A stretch of DNA of 64,000 nucleotides from Oscillospiraceae bacterium (GTDB lineage: Bacteria > Bacillota > Clostridia > Oscillospirales > Ruminococcaceae), in NCBI GenBank assembly GCA_018380115.1, contig JAGZUF010000009.1, positions 62,001 to 126,000 on the forward strand, read 5' to 3'. The translations under genes and the position numbers were made by a program. Below the pieces are notes generated by a model. That model had not been told where the DNA came from. It saw only the letters and a list, made by a program, of their open reading frames with translations, and did no database searches. Shown piece after piece: positions 50,142 to 58,503 of the stretch (position 1 is the stretch's first letter; each line of letters opens with the position of its first letter).

Positions 50142-50144
50142 AAT
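50116..50144 (+). promoter_or_regulatory. promoter of tRNA-Arg
   Basis: TTGACA (50116-50121), 17-base spacer, TAGAAT (50139-50144). Confidence 0.88.
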
Positions 50145-50167
50145 AACAACAGTCTCAAACGAGGCAT

Positions 50168-50244
50168 GCGCTGATAGCTCAGTTGGATAGAGTGTTTGGC
50201 TACGAACCAAAAGGTCGGGGGTTCGAATCCCTTTCAGCGCACCA
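50168..50244 (+). tRNA. tRNA-Arg (anticodon ACG)
   Basis: 77 bases with encoded CCA. Acceptor GCGCTGA / TCAGCGC, D arm TAGCTCAGTTGGATAG, anticodon stem TTTGG/CCAAA around loop CTACGAA, T arm GGGGGTTCGAATCCC. The ACG anticodon needs A-to-I editing (TadA) to read CGU, CGC and CGA. Confidence 0.96.
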
Positions 50245-50248
50245 AAAA

Positions 50249-50278
50249 AACAGACGCGTACAGCGTCTGTTTTTTTTG
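50249..50278 (+). terminator. terminator of tRNA-Arg
   Basis: AACAGACGC (50249-50257), loop GTACA, GCGTCTGTT, then eight T. Confidence 0.93.
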
Positions 50279-50284
50279 TCTTGT

Positions 50285-50545
50285 ATGCTTTAGCGAAATG
50301 ACACCCTCCCCCAGCAGAGCTGGGGAGTGTAAAAAAGCTTTCGCTTCCAGCATCGAGCGAAGCGGGAAGAGATGAGCAACTTTACGATTGCCAGAAAGAT
50401 AATCTTGGATAAACGGCGCCCGTTTACGGGCCGCAGGGCAAGTGATGCAGGCGGTGGATTTTTTCAGCGCCTCTTGAGAGGCTTGCCGGTAATATACCCT
50501 TTCAGGGCTTACGCGATCCCACAGCTTTGCCGGGGGGCCTGACTC
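50285..50545. repeat. dispersed repeat, copy 2 (after tRNA-Arg)
   Basis: About 261 bases similar to 30928-31214, starting 40 bases after the tRNA. It has one unit of the 30-bp block. The CCCCAGC..GCTGGGG hairpin keeps pairing although its sequence differs from copy 1. A possible 56-codon ORF (50372-50542) matches the copy-1 ORF (NFTIARKIILDK start) with both silent and replacement changes. Confidence 0.88.
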
Positions 50546-50623
50546 CGAAGGCTTTCCGGGCGGGGCTTTCCAATTAAAAAGCATCCTGGTGCTGGGTGCG
50601 CACTGTGCAGCATGCAAAAAACA

Positions 50624-50652
50624 TTGACAGAAGCGGCCAATTGTGTTATTAT
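50624..50652 (+). promoter_or_regulatory. promoter of marR and the ABC exporter
   Basis: TTGACA (50624-50629), 17-base spacer, TATTAT (50647-50652). Confidence 0.88.
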
Positions 50653-50672
50653 TTTGTTCGCACACTAACAAA
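50653..50672. promoter_or_regulatory. putative MarR operator
   Basis: TTTGTT-8 bases-AACAAA, an inverted repeat directly after the -10 box at the expected transcription start, the classical position for autorepression by a MarR protein. Confidence 0.65.
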
Positions 50673-50690
50673 TAAGGGGCTGATGACAGC

Positions 50691-51116
50691 ATGACACGCG
50701 ACTGCGGCGCCTGGATAAACCTGTTGGCCCATCAGGTGAAAAAACGCATGAACGCTACGCTGAGTGATCTGGGCATCACCGGTGTGCAGAGCCGGGTGAT
50801 GCACTATATTCTGGAACACTGCCAAAACGGCCCCGTGTTTCAGCGGGATGTAGAAGCGGCGTTCAACCTGAGCCGTTCTACCACCACGAACATTCTGCAG
50901 CTGATGGAAAAAAATGGTGTTATCCGGCGAGAGAGCGTAGATTATGATGCACGCCTGAAGCGCCTTGTGCCGACACAGAAAGCAGTGCAGATGGAGGCGC
51001 AGGTGCGCGAGTGTGCGCGCCTGCTTGAACAGCGCATCACACAGGGGCTTACAGATGCCCAGCGCGACCAGTTCCTGCGCACGGCACAGCGCATGTCGGA
51101 AAACCTCAAGGAATGA
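50691..51116 (+). CDS. MarR-family transcriptional regulator
   Basis: 141 residues. The winged helix is visible in ITGVQSRVMHYILEHCQNGPVFQRDVEAAFNLSRSTTTNILQLMEKNGVIRRESVDYDARLKRLVPTQKA, including the recognition helix and the D-A-R-x-K-x-L wing. MarR proteins are repressors released by small ligands. It precedes a pair of ABC exporter genes by 86 bases, and a palindrome overlaps its promoter, so it probably represses the operon in the absence of a drug-like ligand. Confidence 0.92.
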   Translation: MTRDCGAWINLLAHQVKKRMNATLSDLGITGVQSRVMHYILEHCQNGPVFQRDVEAAFNLSRSTTTNILQLMEKNGVIRRESVDYDARLKRLVPTQKAVQMEAQVRECARLLEQRITQGLTDAQRDQFLRTAQRMSENLKE

Positions 51117-51202
51117 TTTTGCGGCCCCGCCGGGCCCGCCAGTCCGCTTGATAAATACGCTGCGCAGTGCCGCGCGGCCTGTACAGAGGAGGAATGTGAT
51201 AT

Positions 51203-52951
51203 ATGGTAAAAACGCTTGCACGAAGCATTCGGGAGTTCAAAAAACCGGCAGCACTGACGCCGGTGCTGGTCACAGTCGAGGTGATTCTGGAGTGCATCAT
51301 CCCGCTTATCATTGCAAACTTGGTGAACCAGATGCAGGCCGGCTGCGGTATGGATGTCATCGTCCGCTACGGCATCCAGCTTCTGGTAATGGCCATTCTG
51401 GCGCTGGTGTTCGGCGTTGCCGCGGGCAACACCTGCGCCACAGCGTCCACTGGCTTTGCGCGTAACCTGCGCAAAGATATGTTCTACTGCATTCAGGATT
51501 ATTCCTTTGAAAACATCGATAAATTTTCGGTTTCAAGCCTGGTTACGCGTATGACTACGGACGTGGTGAATGTGCAGATGTCGTTCATGATGATCATCCG
51601 CATCGCCATCCGCGGGCCGCTGATGCTTATTTTCTCTTTTATCATGGGCTTTGCCATGGGCGGGCGCCTGGCCATGATCTTCCTTGTCACCATTCCGCTG
51701 CTGGGCGTCGGCCTGGCACTGGTCATCCGCGCCGCGATGCCTATTTTCCGCCGCGTGTTCCGCAAATACGATGCGCTGAACGATTCCGTGCAGGAGAACG
51801 TGCAGGCCATGCGTGTGGTAAAAAGCTATGTGCGCGAGAACTATGAAAAGAAGAAGTTCTCGGCGGCAGCCGAGGATGTCTGCCGGGATTTCACCCGCGC
51901 CGAGCGCATTATGGCCCTCAATAACCCCATGATGCAGTTCTGTGTTTATGCGGGCATGGCGTTTGTGCTTTCGTTCGGCTCTTATGTGGTGATAAGCGGC
52001 CGGGGCGCAGAAGTTGCTGTGGGCCAGATGTCCGCCATCCTCACTTACAGCTTCCAGATACTGATGAGCCTGATGACGCTTTCCATGGTGTTTGTAATGA
52101 TTGCCATGTCCATGGAATCGGCTGAGCGAATCGTAGAGGTACTGACAGAAAAAAGCAGCCTTACCAGCCCGGAACATGCAGTGACCGAGGTAAAGGACGG
52201 CTCTGTCGATTTTGAAAACGTCAGCTTCAAATATTCCCAAAAGGCCAAGCGAATGGCGCTGGCCGGGGTGGACCTTCATATCCGTTCCGGCGAAGTCATT
52301 GGCGTTTTGGGTGGCACGGGTTCATCCAAAACGACACTTGTGCAGCTGATCCCCCGCTTGTATGATGTCACGGAGGGCAGCGTCAAAGTAGGCGGCGTGG
52401 ATGTGCGCAGCTATGATTTGGAGGTGCTGCGCAACAACGTGGCGGTGGTGCTGCAGAAAAATGTGCTGTTCAGCGGCACTATCAAGGATAACCTGCGTTG
52501 GGGCAACGCAGATGCCACAGACGATGAGATGCTGGAGGCCTGCCGCCTGGCGCAGGCCGATGAGTTTATTCAGCAGTTCCCGGATAAATATGATACATGG
52601 ATTGAGCAGGGGGGCAGCAACGTATCCGGCGGCCAGAAGCAGCGTCTGTGCATTGCCCGCGCGCTGCTGAAAAAGCCCAAGGTGCTTATTTTGGACGATT
52701 CCACCAGCGCGGTGGACACCCGCACCGATGCGCTGATCCGCCAGGGCTTCCGTGAGTTTATCCCCGAGACCACTAAAATCATCATTGCACAGCGCGTGGC
52801 CTCCGTGCAGGACGCCGACCGCATCATTGTGATGGACGGCGGGCGCATCAACGACATCGGCACGCATGAAGAGCTGATGGCCCGCAACGAGATTTACCGC
52901 GAGATTTATACCACTCAGAACAAGGCAGGTGACGAAAATGGCGAAGAATAA
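51203..52951 (+). CDS. ABC multidrug exporter half-transporter (degenerate-site subunit)
   Basis: 582 residues: six membrane helices (type IV exporter, about 15-310) fused to an ATPase domain. Walker A is GGTGSSKTT (about 368), the signature is VSGGQKQRLCIARAL, and Walker B ends LILDDSTSAVD, with Asp in place of the catalytic Glu. That loss is typical of one member of heterodimeric exporters such as BmrC/BmrD. GAGGAGG precedes the ATG. It overlaps the next ABC gene by 14 bases, so the two products should form one transporter. Confidence 0.93.
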   Translation: MVKTLARSIREFKKPAALTPVLVTVEVILECIIPLIIANLVNQMQAGCGMDVIVRYGIQLLVMAILALVFGVAAGNTCATASTGFARNLRKDMFYCIQDYSFENIDKFSVSSLVTRMTTDVVNVQMSFMMIIRIAIRGPLMLIFSFIMGFAMGGRLAMIFLVTIPLLGVGLALVIRAAMPIFRRVFRKYDALNDSVQENVQAMRVVKSYVRENYEKKKFSAAAEDVCRDFTRAERIMALNNPMMQFCVYAGMAFVLSFGSYVVISGRGAEVAVGQMSAILTYSFQILMSLMTLSMVFVMIAMSMESAERIVEVLTEKSSLTSPEHAVTEVKDGSVDFENVSFKYSQKAKRMALAGVDLHIRSGEVIGVLGGTGSSKTTLVQLIPRLYDVTEGSVKVGGVDVRSYDLEVLRNNVAVVLQKNVLFSGTIKDNLRWGNADATDDEMLEACRLAQADEFIQQFPDKYDTWIEQGGSNVSGGQKQRLCIARALLKKPKVLILDDSTSAVDTRTDALIRQGFREFIPETTKIIIAQRVASVQDADRIIVMDGGRINDIGTHEELMARNEIYREIYTTQNKAGDENGEE

Positions 52952-54872
52952 CTCCAATACGGCGGCCCCTGCCACCACGGCCCGCGGCCAGCGCGCGCCA
53001 AAGGGCGTGCTGCGCCGGCTGCTGCGCCTGCTGTTTGAGTTTTACCCGGTGCTTCTTCCGGTTGCGCTGGTGTGCATCCTGTTTAATGCGGTTGTCAGCT
53101 CAATGCCGGCCGTATTTATGCAGAATATCATTGCCATTGTGGACAGCACCTACAAATCTGGCGACTGGGCCTCGGTGTCCGCCCGCATTTTGGGGCTGGT
53201 GGGCATTCTGGTGGTGATGTATGTGCTCAGCCTGATTGCGGGCTTCACCTACACCCAGCTGATGGCGATTATCACGCAGGGCTCGCTGAAAAAGCTGCGC
53301 GAAAAGATGTTTAGCCATATGCAGGACCTGCCTATCAAGTATTTCGATACCAACGGCCACGGCGACATCATGAGTTATTATACCAATGATGTGGACACCC
53401 TGCGCCAGATGATAAGCCAAAGCCTGCCGCAGATGCTCATTTCGGGCATCACGCTGCTGTCGGTGTTCTGCATCATGATGTACTACAGCGTAATTTTGGG
53501 CCTGATTGTGGTGGCCGGCGTTGTATGCATGTTTTTTGCAGCGCGCTATATCACAAGCCACTCGTCCAAGTATTTTCTGCGCCAGCAGGTCACCATTGCT
53601 AAGGCGGAAGCTTTTATGGAGGAGATGATGACCGGGCAAAAGGTCATCAAGGTGTTCTGCCATGAGGACGCCGCCAGGGCAGACTTCGACAAAGTGAACG
53701 GAGAAATCTTTTTCAATGCCCGCAACGGTAACCGTTTTGCCAATATCCTGATGCCGCTGCTGGGCAATGTGGGCAACGTCATGTATGTGGTGGTGGCGCT
53801 GGTGGGCGGCGCACTGATGCTGGCGGGGGCGCCCAATCTCAGCATCTCCGGCATGGCTTTCAGCATCAGCATCGTAGTGCCGTTCCTGAATATGACAAAG
53901 CAGTTTGCGGGCGCCATCGGGCAGGTGTCCAACCAGGTGAATATGGTTATTATGGGCCTGGCGGGCGCACACCGCATTCTGGCACTGCTGGATGAGAAGG
54001 AAGAGACGGACGAGGGCTATGTTACACTGGTAAACGCGCATGAAAATGCGGACGGCAGCCTGACGGAGTGCGCCGAGCGCACGAACATCTGGGCCTGGAA
54101 GCATCCGCACCATGACGGCACCGTAACATACACCCGCCTGCAGGGCGACGTGCGCTTCTTTGATGTCGATTTCGGTTATACGCCGGAGAAGACAGTGCTG
54201 CACGATGTCTCGCTGTATGCAAAGCCCGGCCAGAAGGTGGCGTTTGTGGGGTCTACCGGCGCAGGCAAAACTACTATCACCAATCTCATCAACCGTTTTT
54301 ATGATATTGAGGATGGAAAAATCCGCTACGACGGCATCAATATCAATAAGATTCGAAAGGCGGATTTGCGGCGCAGCCTTGGCATTGTTTTACAGGATAC
54401 AAACCTTTTCACCGGCACGGAGATGGAAAATATCCGATACGGCAATTTGGATGCCTGCGACGATGAATGCATCGCGGCAGCCAAGCTGGCAGGCGCGCAC
54501 GATTTCATCACGCGCCTGCCGCAGGGCTACCAGACGCCGCTTTCAGGCAACGGCGCCAACCTTTCGCAGGGCCAGCGCCAGCTGCTTGCCATTGCGCGCG
54601 CCGCCGTGGCAGACCCGCCTGTGATGATTTTGGACGAAGCGACATCCAGTATCGACACGCGCACAGAGGCCATTGTACAGCGCGGCATGGATGCCTTGAT
54701 GACAGGGCGCACGGTGTTTGTCATTGCGCACCGCCTGTCCACTGTGAAAAATTCGAATGCCATCATGGTGCTGGACCACGGGCGCATTATCGAACGCGGC
54801 ACACACGAAGAGCTGCTGGCCCTGAAGGGCACCTATTACCAGCTTTACACCGGTGCGCTGGAGCTTGACTGA
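52938..54872 (+). CDS. ABC multidrug exporter half-transporter (catalytic subunit)
   Basis: 644 residues. A 28-residue polar N-terminus (AKNNSNTAAPATTARGQRAPKG) precedes six membrane helices. The ATPase has Walker A GSTGAGKTT (about 438), Q-loop LQDTNLFTG, signature LSQGQRQLLAIARA, and Walker B MILDEATSSID with the catalytic Glu. An extra stretch (ENADGSLTECAERTNIWAWKHPHHDG, about 368-395) lies between the membrane and ATPase parts, as in one member of this heterodimeric group. AGGTG precedes the ATG at 52938. Confidence 0.93.
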   Translation: MAKNNSNTAAPATTARGQRAPKGVLRRLLRLLFEFYPVLLPVALVCILFNAVVSSMPAVFMQNIIAIVDSTYKSGDWASVSARILGLVGILVVMYVLSLIAGFTYTQLMAIITQGSLKKLREKMFSHMQDLPIKYFDTNGHGDIMSYYTNDVDTLRQMISQSLPQMLISGITLLSVFCIMMYYSVILGLIVVAGVVCMFFAARYITSHSSKYFLRQQVTIAKAEAFMEEMMTGQKVIKVFCHEDAARADFDKVNGEIFFNARNGNRFANILMPLLGNVGNVMYVVVALVGGALMLAGAPNLSISGMAFSISIVVPFLNMTKQFAGAIGQVSNQVNMVIMGLAGAHRILALLDEKEETDEGYVTLVNAHENADGSLTECAERTNIWAWKHPHHDGTVTYTRLQGDVRFFDVDFGYTPEKTVLHDVSLYAKPGQKVAFVGSTGAGKTTITNLINRFYDIEDGKIRYDGININKIRKADLRRSLGIVLQDTNLFTGTEMENIRYGNLDACDDECIAAAKLAGAHDFITRLPQGYQTPLSGNGANLSQGQRQLLAIARAAVADPPVMILDEATSSIDTRTEAIVQRGMDALMTGRTVFVIAHRLSTVKNSNAIMVLDHGRIIERGTHEELLALKGTYYQLYTGALELD

Positions 54873-54908
54873 CGCATTGTGCAAAAAGTGATTTGTTATG
54901 CAGGGGAA

Positions 54909-54943
54909 CACCGCCGGGCTTCATGTGGAGCCCGGCGGTGCCT
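54909..54943 (+). terminator. terminator of the exporter operon
   Basis: CACCGCCGGGCT (54909-54920) with AGCCCGGCGGTG (54929-54940), then CTTTGGTTT. Confidence 0.8.
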
Positions 54944-54987
54944 TTGGTTTGTCCGGCGGGCAAAATGTATTTTTTGGCAGAGAGGGC

Positions 54988-55016
54988 TTGCACATCGTGT
55001 TATATTCTGCTAAAAT
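54988..55016 (+). promoter_or_regulatory. promoter of the SUF-type pair
   Basis: TTGCAC (54988-54993), 17-base spacer, TAAAAT (55011-55016). A second TATAAT occurs at 55057-55062 without a good -35. Confidence 0.75.
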
Positions 55017-55019
55017 GAA

Positions 55020-55231
55020 ACAAAGGCCTGCGTGCCCGGCACAGGGCCTTTCGCCCGTATAATGCAGGCGGCACGGAGACGGGGCCACCCGGATGGGGTG
55101 GCCATTCTTTTGAACACAAAATACACCAAAAAAGTATATTTTGCCGCTTTGCGCATGTGCGCGGGGCGGCCGGGAAACACTTTCCGCAGAAAGGGGCTGT
55201 TTGCCCCGCAGCGGAGGAAAGGAAGATTCAA
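55020..55231 (+). promoter_or_regulatory. long structured leader of the SUF-type pair
   Basis: About 210 bases with AAAGGCC..GGCCTTT, then GGCCACC-CGGATGG-GGTGGCC followed by ATTCTTTT (weak terminator), and an AAAATACA..TATTTT-type palindrome. It could work by attenuation or carry an Fe-S-responsive operator; no known riboswitch was recognised. Confidence 0.4.
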
Positions 55232-55963
55232 ATGCTGCAATTGGAACATCTGGCCTGGCGGCTGCCGGGCGGTGAAAGTATCCTGAAAGGGGTAGACGTG
55301 CATGTGCCCAAGGGCAAGCTGGTGGTGGTGACGGGCCCCAACGGCGGCGGCAAAACGTCGCTGGCCAAGCTGGTGGCCGGGCTGGAGACGCCCACCTCCG
55401 GGCGAATTCTGTTCGACGGGGAGGATATCACCGGCCTCGACATTACCCAGCGCGCACAAAGGGGCATTGCCTATGCCTTTCAGCAGCCGGTGCGCTTCAA
55501 GGGGCTGACGGTGCGTGATTTGCTGGAGATGGCCGCCGGCAAGCCGCTGGAGGAATGCGAGGTTTGCGCGCTGGTGGGCAAAGTTGGCCTGTGCGCCAGC
55601 GAATATATTGACCGGGAGGTGGACGCCAGCCTTTCCGGCGGTGAGGCCAAGCGCATTGAAATAGCCACGGTGCTGGCGCGCGGCGCAAAGCTTTCTATTT
55701 TCGACGAGCCGGAGGCGGGCATTGATTTGTGGAGTTTTTCGAAGCTGGTGGAAACCTTCCAGGAGCTTCAGAAGAGCCATCAGGGCACGCTGCTCATCAT
55801 TTCGCACCAGGAGCGTATTTTGTCCATCGCAGACGAGATCGTCGTCATTGCGGACGGCGTGGTGCGCGAGGCAGGCCCGCGTGAAGAAGTGATGCCCCAC
55901 CTGATGATGGGCGAGAGCATGGGCTGTATGTGCCCGCTTGGCAAGGAGGTGCGCCGCGCATGA
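55232..55963 (+). CDS. SufC-like ABC ATPase (SmsC type)
   Basis: 243 residues. Walker A GPNGGGKTSLAKL, Q-loop FQQPVRFKGLTV, signature LSGGEAKRIEIATV and Walker B LSIFDEPEAGIDLWS identify a cytosolic SufC-like ATPase. In Fe-S assembly SufC powers conformational change of the SufB scaffold. The C-terminus (MMGESMGCMCPLGKE) is Cys-containing. GGAGGAAAGGAAG precedes the ATG. It overlaps the next gene by ATGA. With only these two genes, the system matches the minimal SMS (SufBC-only) arrangement known from anaerobes and archaea. Confidence 0.88.
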   Translation: MLQLEHLAWRLPGGESILKGVDVHVPKGKLVVVTGPNGGGKTSLAKLVAGLETPTSGRILFDGEDITGLDITQRAQRGIAYAFQQPVRFKGLTVRDLLEMAAGKPLEECEVCALVGKVGLCASEYIDREVDASLSGGEAKRIEIATVLARGAKLSIFDEPEAGIDLWSFSKLVETFQELQKSHQGTLLIISHQERILSIADEIVVIADGVVREAGPREEVMPHLMMGESMGCMCPLGKEVRRA

Positions 55964-56877
55964 ATAATATAACAGACGAGCTGCTGCGCCTTGTGGCAGG
56001 CTTCAAGGGCGAATTCACAGGTGCCTACAATATCCGGGAGGACGGCGGCTGCGCCGGGCGCCAGTCTACCCGGAACATTAAAATAGAATCCAAGACAGAC
56101 AAGCCCGGCATTGATATCCGCGTGGCCCCTGGCACAAAAGGGGAAAAGGTGTATATCCCGGCCTGCGTCACGCACAGCGGCGTGGACGACCTTGTATACA
56201 ATGATTTTTATATCGGCGAGGGCGCCGACGTGGTGGTGGTGGCTGGCTGCGGCATCCATGCCGACGGCGAAGAAGAGGCGCGCCACAACGGTATCCACCG
56301 TTTCTTTTTGGGCAAGGGCGCCAAGGTGGTGTATGAGGAAAAGCACGTGGGCACCGGGAAAAGCACGGGTAACCGCCACATCGACCCGGTGACCGAGGCG
56401 TTTCTGGAAGAGGATTCCAGCCTGACAATGGATACGGTGCAGATTTCTGGCGTGGACACCACTTACCGCAAGACCAGCGCCAGGCTGGCCGCGCGCGCAA
56501 AGCTGTTGGTGCGCGAGCGCCTGATGACCGACGGTGCCGAAGCAGCCAAAACAGAGTTCACCGTGCATCTGGAGGGGGAGGATTCCGGGGCCGACCTTGT
56601 GTCCCGCTCTGTGGCCAGGGGCCGCAGCCATCAGGAGTTTATTTCCCGCATCGTGGGCTCTGCGCGCTGCACGGGTCATTCCGAGTGCGACGCAATTCTG
56701 GCGGACAGGGCCACCGTGGTGGCCACGCCCGCGCTGGAGGCGGCCCATCTGGACGCCTCGCTCATCCATGAGGCCGCCATCGGCAAGATAGCAGGCGAAC
56801 AGCTAATGAAGCTTCGCACGCTGGGCCTCACGGAAGAACAGGCGGAAGAGAAAATTATTGCGGGTTTTCTGAAGTAA
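55960..56877 (+). CDS. SufB/SufD-like Fe-S scaffold (SmsB type)
   Basis: 305 residues with the beta-helix core of SufB/D: IYIP-type strands (KVYIPACVTHSGVDDLVYNDFYIGEGADVVVVAGCGIHADG), a conserved HNGIHRFFLGKGAKVVYEEKHVGTG, and SARCTGHSECDAILADRATVVATPALEA with the late Cys and acidic residues of the SufB/SufD interface. It lacks the long N-terminal domain of SufB, typical of short archaeal/anaerobe members. No sufS or sufU lies nearby, which fits the minimal system. Confidence 0.88.
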   Translation: MNNITDELLRLVAGFKGEFTGAYNIREDGGCAGRQSTRNIKIESKTDKPGIDIRVAPGTKGEKVYIPACVTHSGVDDLVYNDFYIGEGADVVVVAGCGIHADGEEEARHNGIHRFFLGKGAKVVYEEKHVGTGKSTGNRHIDPVTEAFLEEDSSLTMDTVQISGVDTTYRKTSARLAARAKLLVRERLMTDGAEAAKTEFTVHLEGEDSGADLVSRSVARGRSHQEFISRIVGSARCTGHSECDAILADRATVVATPALEAAHLDASLIHEAAIGKIAGEQLMKLRTLGLTEEQAEEKIIAGFLK

Positions 56878-56888
56878 AAAGGCAGGGC

Positions 56889-56947
56889 AAAACCCCCGGA
56901 AGGGCATGACGCTTTCAGGCGCATGTATTCTCCCTTCCGGGGGTTTT
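56889..56947 (+). terminator. terminator of the SUF-type pair
   Basis: AAAACCCCCGGAAGGG pairs with CCCTTCCGGGGGTTTT around a 27-base loop that contains a smaller hairpin. Confidence 0.88.
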
Positions 56948-57083
56948 ATTGTAAGAAACTGCCGGCTGTACCGGCAGCTTGAAAAGGCACCCTCAACGAA
57001 TCGCAGATCAATCTGTAAGTAAATGAAGCATCGGTTGCCAAAATTCTGCGGGCGTGATATTTTGTCAGCAGGGAGGTGCGGAG

Positions 57084-57677
57084 ATGGACGCACATAAATT
57101 TGGGGCTTTTGTAGCTAGGCGCCGCAAGGAAAGAAATATGACGCAGGCTGATCTGGCTTCAAAAATACAGGTCACAGACAAAGCCGTTAGCCGATGGGAG
57201 CGTGGGCTGGGATTTCCTGATATTAATATCATAGAGCCATTGGCCGATGCTTTGGAAGTCAGTGTTCTGGAGCTTATGAAATCTGAAAGAATGGCAGCGA
57301 ACCTGGTTGCCGGAGAGGAAGCGGCAGAGGCAATTGCGGACGTTCTGAATGTGGCAAGGCTGCAGCGCAAGCGGGAATGCAGAAATGTCTTCAGAATTTT
57401 AGGCGTTACAGCCGTTATTGTAATTTTTCTTCTTTTTATTGACAGTATGCAATGGCGGGCAGATACAATTATCTTTACCTTCGCCGGAGTGGTTTTTCCG
57501 TTGTTTTGCATTGTGGGCTTTATTGCCTTGCTGTGTAATGGGATATGGAGAAAAGCAAGAGGCAAGCCGTGCAGACAGGCTTTTGCATTATCGCTTGCGC
57601 TGCTGCTTCTCTGGATTACATTTTTGGGACTGTTCTTTTTAATTGGTGCATTAGGGATTGGCCCTGTCCCCAACTGA
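57084..57677 (+). CDS. XRE regulator with C-terminal membrane domain
   Basis: 197 residues. The N-terminal Cro/C1 domain reads FGAFVARRRKERNMTQADLASKIQVTDKAVSRWERGLGFPDINIIEPLADALEVSVLELM (residues 6-66). After a linker come three hydrophobic segments (about 103-120, 128-150 and 168-192). Membrane-anchored XRE proteins of this type are common in Clostridia; the signal is unknown. GGGAGG precedes the ATG at 57084. The AT content is higher than in neighbours. Confidence 0.85.
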   Translation: MDAHKFGAFVARRRKERNMTQADLASKIQVTDKAVSRWERGLGFPDINIIEPLADALEVSVLELMKSERMAANLVAGEEAAEAIADVLNVARLQRKRECRNVFRILGVTAVIVIFLLFIDSMQWRADTIIFTFAGVVFPLFCIVGFIALLCNGIWRKARGKPCRQAFALSLALLLLWITFLGLFFLIGALGIGPVPN

Positions 57678-58000
57678 ATATGCCGCAGGCAGGAACACGG
57701 AAAAGACAGCGGAATATATTCAGAATCATTTGTGAGAGAGAAGGCGTTTACAGGCCGGAGGACGCTGCAAAAGCACATGAAGCTGCCTGCGGTCAGCAAG
57801 CAAGGGGCTCACGCAAGTGCCAGGCCATTGTGCGCGTTGAGGTGCCGCCTGTATTATGAGAGGCCGCGGCCTGGCCCCCCTGCCGTACAGCTTTTTATTT
57901 GCGCTGCGCCGCCGCGGTGTGCTATGATGGGAAAAACCGTGCTGAAAAAGCGGGGAGGGCGTGCGGCTGTGCCGTGTGCTGAAAAGGAGGAAAATGAAAA
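57678..58000. other. 323-base gap, no convincing gene
   Basis: Several short frames overlap here; none has a ribosome binding site and family features. A TGCTATGAT extended -10 (57920-57928) is the likely promoter of the gene at 58001. Confidence 0.45.
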
Positions 58001-58486
58001 ATGGAGTTTCGCCCCATGAGAAGAAGCCGGCAGCTCCTGACGCCGGAACAGGCATGGGCCTTGCTGGAAAAAGGAAGCTACGGCGTGCTGGCAGTGCAGG
58101 GCGACGGCGGCTGGCCCTATGCGGTGCCGCTGAATTATGCATGCTGCGGCAGAAGTATTTATTTTCACTGTGCAAAAGCGGGCCATAAACTGGATGCCCT
58201 GCGCGCGCATCCGAAGGTGTGCTTCACTGTGGTGGATAAATCAGATATCGTGAGCAGTGAGTTCACCACCTATTTCAGCAGCGTGGTAGCCTTTGGCACG
58301 GCGCATATGGTAGAAGAACATGGTGCCCGCACTGCTGCCCTGCGCGCTTTGGTGGAGAAATATTCGCCGCGCGAGCCGGAAGAGCACAAGGCCCATGAGG
58401 TGGAGAGCTGCGGCGCCTCCTGTATTGTGGCGATTGATGTGGTACATATCACAGGCAAGCAGGCCATTGAACTGGTGGCAAAATAA
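58001..58486 (+). CDS. pyridoxamine 5'-phosphate oxidase-like flavoprotein (NimA-like)
   Basis: 161 residues: EFRPMRRSRQLLTPEQAWALLEKGSYGVLAVQGDGGWPYAVPLNYACCGRSIYFHCAKAGHKLDALRAHPKVCFTVV is the signature of the NimA-like branch of the FMN split-barrel family, whose members can reduce 5-nitroimidazoles or bind FMN/heme. The conserved YAVPLNY and KAGHKLD motifs are intact. AGGAGG lies 10 bases before the ATG. It precedes a GNAT gene by 17 bases and likely shares its transcript. Actual drug effect cannot be inferred. Confidence 0.87.
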   Translation: MEFRPMRRSRQLLTPEQAWALLEKGSYGVLAVQGDGGWPYAVPLNYACCGRSIYFHCAKAGHKLDALRAHPKVCFTVVDKSDIVSSEFTTYFSSVVAFGTAHMVEEHGARTAALRALVEKYSPREPEEHKAHEVESCGASCIVAIDVVHITGKQAIELVAK

Positions 58487-58503
58487 AGGGAGGCAGAGGC
58501 GAA

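Noticed and set aside
50234..50692. 152-codon minus-strand frame over repeat copy 2
   Set aside because: It spans the tRNA terminator, the repeat and the marR promoter. Its only similarity is to the antisense frame of repeat copy 1, explained by the DNA repeat.
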